A stretch of 10,770 nt of DNA from Rubrivivax sp. (GTDB lineage Bacteria > Pseudomonadota > Gammaproteobacteria > Burkholderiales > Burkholderiaceae_C), in assembly GCA_027484885.1 (NCBI GenBank), contig JAIXSD010000503.1, forward strand, positions 1-10,770, written 5' to 3'. Positions 5,970-10,770 of the stretch are shown here, one piece after another; within the stretch, counting starts at the first letter, position 1, and every line of letters starts with the position of its first letter. The translations under genes and the position numbers were made by a program. Under the pieces are notes generated by a model that was given only the letters and a program-made list of their open reading frames with translations, was not told the origin of the DNA and searched no databases.

Positions 5970-7889
5970 ATGTCCTCTTTGCCTCCGTTTGATGCCCCCC
6001 GCCTGATTGCCGACATTGGCGGCACTTACGCGCGCTTCGCACTGGAGACGGCGCCGGGCGAGTTCAGCCGGATCGCCTCTCTGCGCTGCGCCGAACACGC
6101 CGATTTCCATGCCGCCGTGAGCGCCTACCTCAAGGGCTTGGCCGACACCCCCCATATCGCCCACGCCGCCATCGCCATCGCCAACCCGGTCGAGGGTGAC
6201 CAGGTGCGCATGACCAACTACCACTGGCAGTTTTCGATCGAAGAGATGCGCCAGCGCCTGGAGTTGGACACCCTGGTGGTGGTCAATGACTTCACCGCCC
6301 TGGCCATGGCCTTGCCGCGGCTCTCGCCCGCCGATGTGCGCCAAGTGGGCGGTGGCGAGGCGCGCATGCCCAGCGTGATCGGCCTGCTGGGCTCGGGTTC
6401 GGGCCTGGGCGTGTCGGGCCTGATCCCGGCGGGCGACGGCTGGATCGCCCTGGGCACCGAAGGCGGCCACACCAATTTCGCCCCGCGCGACGAACGCGAG
6501 ATCGCCATCTTGCGCCATGCCTGGAAGCAGTACGACCATGTGTCGTTTGAGCGTTTGCTCTCGGGCCCCGGCCTGGAACTGATCTACCGCGCCCTGGCCG
6601 AGCATGCCGGCCAGGAGGCCGAGGAACTGGACGCACCCAAGATCACCCAGCGCGCACTCGACGCCAGGGACGCCCTGTGCGTCGAAACCCTGGAGGTCTT
6701 TTGCGGCCTGCTCGGCACGGCCGCCTCCAATCTGGCGGTCACCCTGGGCGCCCTGGGCGGCGTCTACATCGGCGGCGGCATCGTGCCGCGCCTGGGTGAG
6801 GCTTTTGATCGCTCCAGCTTCCGCGCCCGCTTCGAAGACAAAGGCCGCTTCAGCGACTATGTCGCCGGCATCCCGACCTTCGTCATCACCGCCGAGCACG
6901 CCACCTTCAAGGGCGCCTCGGCGATTCTGCAAGCCCAGCTGGCCACGCTGGAAGAGGCGCCCGGCGCCGGCTTGCTGGGCCAGATCCGCCGCGCACGCCC
7001 GGGCCTGTCACCGGCCGAAGCCCGCGTGGCCGACCATGTGCTGGCCCACCCGCGCTCGGCCCTGAACGACCCCATCGTCGAAATCGCCCGCGCCGCCAAT
7101 GTCAGCCAGCCCACCGTCATCCGCTTTTGCCGCACCCTGGGCTGCGAGGGCCTGTCCGACTTCAAGCTGCGCCTGGCCTCGGGCTTGACCGGCACCGTGC
7201 CCGTCACCCACACCCAGGTCAAGGGCGACGACTCCATGCTGGAGCTGGGCGCCAAGGTGCTGGGCAACACAGCCTCGGCCATCCTGCAAGTGCGCAGCCA
7301 GCTCAACCGAGAAATGATCGACCGGGCGGTCGCCCTACTGCTCAAGGCCGGGCGCATCGAGTTTTATGCCGTCGGCCATTACGGCGTGGTGGCGCAGGAC
7401 GCGGAATTCAAATTCCTGCGCTTCGGCATGTCCAGCTGTTCCTACACTGACCCGCGCTTGCAACTGCTGGCCGCCAATGTGCTCAAGCCCGGCGATGTGG
7501 CCGTGGTCATCAGCAACAGCGGCCGCCTGCCCGAGCTGCTCGAGGTGGTGGAAAAAGCCAAGGCCCGCGGCGCCTTTGTGGTGGCCATCACGGCCGGCCA
7601 ATCGCCGCTGGCCCGCAAGGCCGATGTGGCGCTCATCATCGACCATGTCGAGGATGTCTCCACCCACCTGCCCATGGTCAGCCGCATCCTGCACCTGCTG
7701 GTGATCGACATCCTGGCCGTCGGCGTGGCCATGCAGCGCGACCCGGCCGGCCTGATCGCCACCAGCCCGCAGGACGCCCTGGAAGAGTCCGCCGGCGAAG
7801 CCAGCCCCACGCGCAGCGGCGCACGACGCGCGGCCCCGGGGGTCAGCCTGGCCTCGCCCCTGGCCCGCCTGACCTCGCACAGCCGCTGA
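5970..7889 (+). CDS. glk: Bifunctional glucokinase / RpiR (HexR-like) transcriptional regulator fusion
   Basis: One uninterrupted 639-residue frame joins a sugar kinase to a DNA-binding regulator. Residues 11-325 are a Glk-type glucokinase: LIADIGGTYARF (12-23), VVNDFTA (104-110), GSGSGLGVSG (141-150), GTEGGHTNFAP (162-172), HVSFERLLSG (190-199) and GGVYIGGGIVPR (263-274). The glucose contacts expected from E. coli Glk are kept (N106, D107, E164, H167, E194). Residues 335-410 are an RpiR-type helix-turn-helix with the recognition region ANVSQPTVIRFCRTLG (376-391). Residues 455-590 are a SIS sugar-phosphate domain with FYAVGHYGVVAQD (465-477) and VISNSG (513-518). In the related HexR the SIS domain senses KDPG. 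The last 45 residues look disordered. Fusions of this layout are known in Burkholderiales. Oddities are Tyr in place of the usual Asn of the GGTNAR loop and a weak ribosome site (only a loose GGAT 14 bases upstream). It diverges from stand-alone glk and has its own operator-like site. Confidence 0.93.
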   Translation: MSSLPPFDAPRLIADIGGTYARFALETAPGEFSRIASLRCAEHADFHAAVSAYLKGLADTPHIAHAAIAIANPVEGDQVRMTNYHWQFSIEEMRQRLELDTLVVVNDFTALAMALPRLSPADVRQVGGGEARMPSVIGLLGSGSGLGVSGLIPAGDGWIALGTEGGHTNFAPRDEREIAILRHAWKQYDHVSFERLLSGPGLELIYRALAEHAGQEAEELDAPKITQRALDARDALCVETLEVFCGLLGTAASNLAVTLGALGGVYIGGGIVPRLGEAFDRSSFRARFEDKGRFSDYVAGIPTFVITAEHATFKGASAILQAQLATLEEAPGAGLLGQIRRARPGLSPAEARVADHVLAHPRSALNDPIVEIARAANVSQPTVIRFCRTLGCEGLSDFKLRLASGLTGTVPVTHTQVKGDDSMLELGAKVLGNTASAILQVRSQLNREMIDRAVALLLKAGRIEFYAVGHYGVVAQDAEFKFLRFGMSSCSYTDPRLQLLAANVLKPGDVAVVISNSGRLPELLEVVEKAKARGAFVVAITAGQSPLARKADVALIIDHVEDVSTHLPMVSRILHLLVIDILAVGVAMQRDPAGLIATSPQDALEESAGEASPTRSGARRAAPGVSLASPLARLTSHSR

Positions 7890-7978
7890 GCCGGCGAGCG
7901 CCAGCTTCACAGACGCTGATCTGGCGCAAGAAAAGGGCAAGAAAAGGGGCTGACGCTCGCGAATGACCCATGGGAAAA

Positions 7979-8013
7979 GGAGCATGCTCCGGCTTCGCCC
8001 CCCTGCTTAGGAT
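7979..8013 (+). promoter_or_regulatory. Palindrome and weak promoter candidate before the GGDEF gene
   Basis: GGAGCATGCTCC (7979-7990) is a perfect 12-base palindrome. TAGGAT (8008-8013, 4 of 6 to the -10 consensus) follows with spacing that would put the -35 region (about 7985-7990) inside the palindrome, but there is no good -35 match there. The element could be an operator for a separate promoter of the GGDEF gene, whose ATG is 30 bases downstream. Evidence is slim, and the gene may instead be co-transcribed with the fusion gene. Confidence 0.25.
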
Positions 8014-8043
8014 GGGGTGTTCCTTAGACCGGAGAGCGCTGAT

Positions 8044-8631
8044 ATGCCCAATCTCATTGCCGACACCCTGGAGTTGAACGGCTTGCTGGACCGCCCGGCC
8101 CTGCAAGGTCATCTGGATCAGGCGGCCGCGGCCGCGCGCGCTGCGGGCCAGCCGCTGGCGGTGCTGACCATGGACCTCGACCATTTCAAGGCCTATCTGG
8201 AAGACCAGGGCCAGGTCCAGGCGCAGGCCGTGTTGCTGCGCGTGGCCGGCCTGCTGAAAGCCCAGCAACCGGCGGGCGGCAGCCTGGTGCATCTGGGCGG
8301 CGATGAATTCGTGATGCTGCTGCCGGCCACCGATCTGGCCGCCGCCCACGAGAAGGCCGAAGCGCTGCGCGCGGCCGTGCAAGCGGCCTGCGCCGACCTG
8401 GACGGCCCGGCGCCATTGACCATCTCGCTGGGCGCTGCGGCCAGCCCGGCCGGCGGAGACTGGAGTGCCAACAGCCTGCTGGCCCTGGCCGAAGCCCGCC
8501 TGACCTTTGGCAAGAAGCGCCTGCAGCCCCACCACAACCGCGTCTGGGCCGGCACCCTGCCCTCAGACTGGTACCACCGCTTCGAGATCAAACCCGAGCA
8601 GTGGCCCAGCCTGGATCTGCAGGCTGCATGA
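8044..8631 (+). CDS. Short stand-alone GGDEF-domain protein, substrate-site residues altered
   Basis: This 195-residue protein is a single GGDEF domain with no membrane segment or sensor domain, so it should be cytoplasmic. The ATG at 8044 has GGAGAG 7 bases upstream; a GTG at 8017 in the same frame lacks a spaced ribosome site. The signature GGDEF is intact (85-89), as is the metal-binding DLDHFK (44-49). Aligned to the diguanylate cyclase PleD, the guanine-contacting Asn335 becomes Leu52 and Asp344 becomes Gln61. The GH pair of the FKxxNDxxGHxxGD motif reads GQ, and the DxLTGLxNR lead-in is degenerate (LNGLLDR, 11-17). The inhibitory RxxD site reads PAGG (76-79), so it is absent. Diguanylate cyclase activity is therefore doubtful; it may use another nucleotide, bind a ligand or be a partner protein. 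It follows the fusion gene by 154 bases and ends at a strong hairpin. Confidence 0.88.
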   Translation: MPNLIADTLELNGLLDRPALQGHLDQAAAAARAAGQPLAVLTMDLDHFKAYLEDQGQVQAQAVLLRVAGLLKAQQPAGGSLVHLGGDEFVMLLPATDLAAAHEKAEALRAAVQAACADLDGPAPLTISLGAAASPAGGDWSANSLLALAEARLTFGKKRLQPHHNRVWAGTLPSDWYHRFEIKPEQWPSLDLQAA

Positions 8632-8634
8632 GGC

Positions 8635-8664
8635 AAAAAAACAGGCCGATCACCCGGCCTGTTT
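8635..8664. terminator. Strong hairpin terminator between convergent genes, probably bidirectional
   Basis: AAACAGGCCG (8639-8648) pairs perfectly with CGGCCTGTTT (8655-8664) around a 6-base loop. The preceding run of A (8635-8641) becomes a T-tract on the minus strand, so it terminates the PEP-CTERM gene well. On the plus strand the tail is only TTTGCTTTC, weaker but adequate for the GGDEF gene, which ends 7 bases before the stem. Confidence 0.85.
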
Positions 8665-8688
8665 GCTTTCAGAGCGCAGCCGCGTGGC

Positions 8689-10056
8689 TCACGCCGACTT
8701 GCGGCGGCGCAGCCAGGCGCCCATCAGGCCCAGGCCGCCCAGCAGCATGGCGTAGCTGCTCGGTTCCGGCACCGGGTTGGCCAGCTGGATCTTCAGAAAC
8801 TCAGTGTTGTCCGAGCCCAGATCGCGGCCGCCCGTGCCGGGGTAGTTGTTGTCATTGGCGATCAGCAAGGTGTTCTCGTCCAGCACCAGCACGCTCTCGA
8901 TGGTGACGAAGGGGAAGGTGAAGGTGGTGGAGCCATCACCATTCAAGTCGTTCGGGTCAGCGATATTCATCAGGTCGACCAGCTCGGTCTTGCTGACATA
9001 ACCCTGGGCATCGACGCGATTCAGGTCGATGCGGAACAGCTTCTTGAAGGGCGTGCCGCCGCCGGTGGCGGTGGCGTTGTTGCGCTCGATGACGATGAAC
9101 TCATGGTCGTTCAGCGCGGTCATGTCGCCGATATTGGTGCCGGCGGCATCGAGCTTGTAGCGGAAGCTGGCGCCGGTGTAGCTCTCGCTGTCGACGCTGA
9201 ATTCATTGATGCGCAGGGTGCCAGCCGCATCGCCCGTGACGCTCTTTTCCAGCAGGGTGTAGAGCTTGTCACCGGCCGGGTTGATGGCCATGCCCTCGAA
9301 GCCGCCGGAGCCGGGCAGATTCGCCACGCCGCCATTGAGGTAAGGGTTCTGCGGTGACATCACGCCGGGCAGGCCGACTTCAGTGCGCAGAACCTTGCCG
9401 GAGGCATCCGCCTTGACCAGGAAGGGGCCGAACTCCTCACCGAACCAGAGATTGCCGTTCTTGTCCTTGCGCACCGATTCGATGTCGAAATCGGCGCCGG
9501 TCAGCAGGCGGCCCGAGCGGATGCTGGCATCGACCAGGGGGTTGGCGGCGTTGTTGTAGTAGTTCGTGTAGTCGGCCTGGATCTTGAAGCCGAGCTTGCG
9601 GTCCGGGTCGGCCAGGGTGATGCGGCTGTCGACGTTGAAGGCCGGCAGGCTGGCGCCGGTCTGGTAGTTCGCGGCCGAAACGGTGCCGCTGCCGCCCAGG
9701 GCGGTCTTGAAGTCCGGCGTCACGGCATACATGCGCAGCAAGGTGTCGCCGGAATTGCCTTGGGTGCCGAAGCCGTTGTCCGGCATGAAGAGGTAGCTGC
9801 CCGCGCTCGGTCCATTCAGCACGGCCGAGAAGCCCTGCACCGGCTGCTTGTTCAGCAAAGGCAACGGGTTGCCACCGGCGCCCGAGGCGAACTGGCCCGA
9901 GGTCGGGCCGTCGGCGAAGGTGTTGGCGGGCATCTTGGCCCAGCCGACCAGAGTGTTGCTCTGGGCCTGGGCCGAGGCGGCAGCGGCGACCAGGGTCAGG
10001 GCCAGAACCAAGGTGTTCAGGGCGCCCGGGGCGCGAGCGAAAGTCTGGGTGTTCAT
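8689..10056 (-). CDS. PEP-CTERM protein with 'esterase-like activity of phytase' domain
   Basis: This 455-residue exported protein matches the PF13449 phytase-like family in its conserved stretches: DNGFG (93-97), DFDIESV (189-195), GEEFGPFL (206-213) and GGFEGMAI (251-258). Related proteins are beta-propellers thought to act on phosphate esters, but the reaction here is unproven. I chose ATG 10056 because a clean signal peptide follows (hydrophobic core about 13-28, cleavage at ASA or AQA near 29-31), with GGAG 11 bases upstream. A TTG 60 bases further upstream is less likely. The C-terminus is a PEP-CTERM sorting signal: VPEP at 429-432, a transmembrane stretch to about 449, then RRRK (450-453). 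The family's exosortase would cut this signal and place the protein at the cell surface or in exopolymer; no exosortase gene is in the window. It ends at the hairpin 8639-8664. Confidence 0.9.
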   Translation of the reverse strand: MNTQTFARAPGALNTLVLALTLVAAAASAQAQSNTLVGWAKMPANTFADGPTSGQFASGAGGNPLPLLNKQPVQGFSAVLNGPSAGSYLFMPDNGFGTQGNSGDTLLRMYAVTPDFKTALGGSGTVSAANYQTGASLPAFNVDSRITLADPDRKLGFKIQADYTNYYNNAANPLVDASIRSGRLLTGADFDIESVRKDKNGNLWFGEEFGPFLVKADASGKVLRTEVGLPGVMSPQNPYLNGGVANLPGSGGFEGMAINPAGDKLYTLLEKSVTGDAAGTLRINEFSVDSESYTGASFRYKLDAAGTNIGDMTALNDHEFIVIERNNATATGGGTPFKKLFRIDLNRVDAQGYVSKTELVDLMNIADPNDLNGDGSTTFTFPFVTIESVLVLDENTLLIANDNNYPGTGGRDLGSDNTEFLKIQLANPVPEPSSYAMLLGGLGLMGAWLRRRKSA

Positions 10057-10113
10057 GAGGAAGAAAGCTCCGTAGGGCGCAGGAGCAGGGGCCTGCGTAC
10101 GCGGCGCATTCTT

Positions 10114-10148
10114 CAAGCCCGGGGTGACAAGGCAGTGAAGCGGGCTTG
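10114..10148. other. Hairpin in the gap between the YfiR-family and PEP-CTERM genes
   Basis: CAAGCCCG (10114-10121) and CGGGCTTG (10141-10148) form a perfect 8-base stem with a 19-base loop. There is no T-tract on either strand, so it is not a standard intrinsic terminator. It lies about 60 bases before the PEP-CTERM start and could be a leader structure or a regulator site. No convincing promoter was found in this gap. Confidence 0.3.
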
Positions 10149-10198
10149 GCGCAAACGGACCATGCGGCCGGCGCGACCTGTGGGCAGAACCCCGGCTG

Positions 10199-10750
10199 CT
10201 ACTTCACCTCACGCGCCAGCTTGAGCATCTGCGAGCTCAGGCTCAGGCCGCGGCGCTTGGCTTCGCTGTGGTTGATGCGAAAGGCCAGGCCATTGGGCTC
10301 CACCAGCAAGGCGATCGACACGCCCGCACGAAAGGCCTCGGCGCTGTCGCCCACCACCAGCACCGGCTCGGCCCCCAGGGCCTGCTGCCAGCGCAGCAGA
10401 TCGGCCCGCTCGCTCAGGCCCAGCACCAGCACCTGGCAGCTCAAGGCCTGCTGGGGCTCCGTGACGCTGCGCACCTTGACTGTGGCCGCGGCATGGGGCT
10501 TTTGCGGCAGGCCGGCCATGGCATCACGCAGGGCTGGCGCGCCGGCCACGCAGTAGCTGAACTCCTGCGGCACCGGCCCCGGCCATTGGGTGAACTGGGC
10601 AAAGCGGTAGATGAAGGCGGCCTTGAGCTGGGCATCGTCCAGGCCCAGGCCGGCACGCACCGGGCTCAGGGCCGTGGCGAGCAGCGCCAGCAAGGCCAGC
10701 GCCTGTCGGCGGCGGCGCTGCGGGGTCGAGGCAGGCTGGCGCTTCCTCAT
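10199..10750 (-). CDS. YfiR family (DUF4154) periplasmic protein
   Basis: This 183-residue protein has the whole pattern of the YfiR/DUF4154 family: KAAFIYRFAQFTQWP near residues 43-57, a cysteine in SYCVAG (C67), LSCQVLVLG (C105), VLVVGDSAEAFRAGVSIAL in the last third, and FRINHSEAKRRGLSLSSQML near the end. An Arg-rich N-terminus and a hydrophobic stretch (about 17-33, ending in VRA/GLG) indicate a signal peptide. In Pseudomonas, YfiR is a periplasmic repressor of the membrane diguanylate cyclase YfiN and is redox-tuned through disulfides; the two cysteines match the conserved Cys71-Cys110 pair. Other family members sit beside TonB receptors or sensor kinases, so the role here is open. I chose ATG 10750, with GGAG 9 bases upstream; GTG 10753 is adjacent. 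The start probably overlaps the stop of an upstream gene (TGATG), suggesting an operon entering from beyond the window. Confidence 0.88.
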   Translation of the reverse strand: MRKRQPASTPQRRRRQALALLALLATALSPVRAGLGLDDAQLKAAFIYRFAQFTQWPGPVPQEFSYCVAGAPALRDAMAGLPQKPHAAATVKVRSVTEPQQALSCQVLVLGLSERADLLRWQQALGAEPVLVVGDSAEAFRAGVSIALLVEPNGLAFRINHSEAKRRGLSLSSQMLKLAREVK

Positions 10751-10770
10751 CACTCGAAGCTCCAGGTCCA

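Noticed and set aside
5648..5992. A 114-codon plus-strand frame in the divergent promoter region
   Set aside because: It runs through the promoter and operator sites and into the fusion gene in another frame, without a ribosome site or any recognisable protein pattern.
5793..6932. A 379-codon minus-strand open frame antisense to the fusion gene
   Set aside because: It lies over the well-supported glucokinase domain, has Gly/Ala/Gln-rich composition and shows no recognisable domain.
7335..8535. Minus-strand open frames of 216 and 230 codons across the end of the fusion gene and the GGDEF gene
   Set aside because: Both are antisense to genes with clear conserved motifs and show only shadow-like Gly/Gln/Ala-rich sequence.
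10057..10198. Possible sigma-54 (-24/-12) promoter for the PEP-CTERM gene, as known for some PEP-CTERM genes
   Set aside because: No GG-N10-GC element of the right form was found; the closest, TGGTCCGTTTGC, has the wrong spacing.

Overview
The window is GC-rich and looks like a chromosomal segment of a betaproteobacterium of the order Burkholderiales (Roseateles/Pelomonas/Rubrivivax-like). The basis is gene content, not a search. It holds a glucokinase fused to an RpiR-type regulator, a long carbohydrate-type TonB-dependent receptor, a PEP-CTERM protein and a YfiR-family protein. I see no RNA genes, CRISPR array, insertion sequence or phage genes.

Left part (1-5969), all on the minus strand: a Tat-exported S9-family peptidase cut by the window edge (1-1216), a good rho-independent terminator (1269-1300), a 930-residue TonB-dependent receptor (1317-4109), a 313-base regulatory gap, and a stand-alone glucokinase, glk (4423-5469). 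A 500-base divergent promoter region follows (5470-5969).

Middle (5970-8631), plus strand: a 639-residue protein joining a second glucokinase to an RpiR/HexR-type helix-turn-helix plus SIS regulator, then a short stand-alone GGDEF protein whose guanine-binding residues are replaced. A strong, probably bidirectional hairpin terminator (8639-8664) separates it from the next gene.

Right part (8689-10770), minus strand: a PEP-CTERM-anchored 'esterase-like activity of phytase' protein (8689-10056) and a YfiR/DUF4154 protein (10199-10750), which probably overlaps the stop codon of an upstream gene outside the window.

How it may work together: the receptor would import an oligosaccharide across the outer membrane, and two glucokinases would phosphorylate the released glucose. 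The fused kinase-regulator probably controls the locus. Similar 15-base palindromic elements built on GTAG-N5-CTAC (or TGTAATT-C-AACTACA) sit in front of the fusion gene, in the glk promoter and upstream of the receptor. They resemble HexR operators, which makes this a plausible self-contained, autoregulated glucose-uptake regulon. The GGDEF and YfiR genes add a possible, unproven, cyclic-di-nucleotide element.
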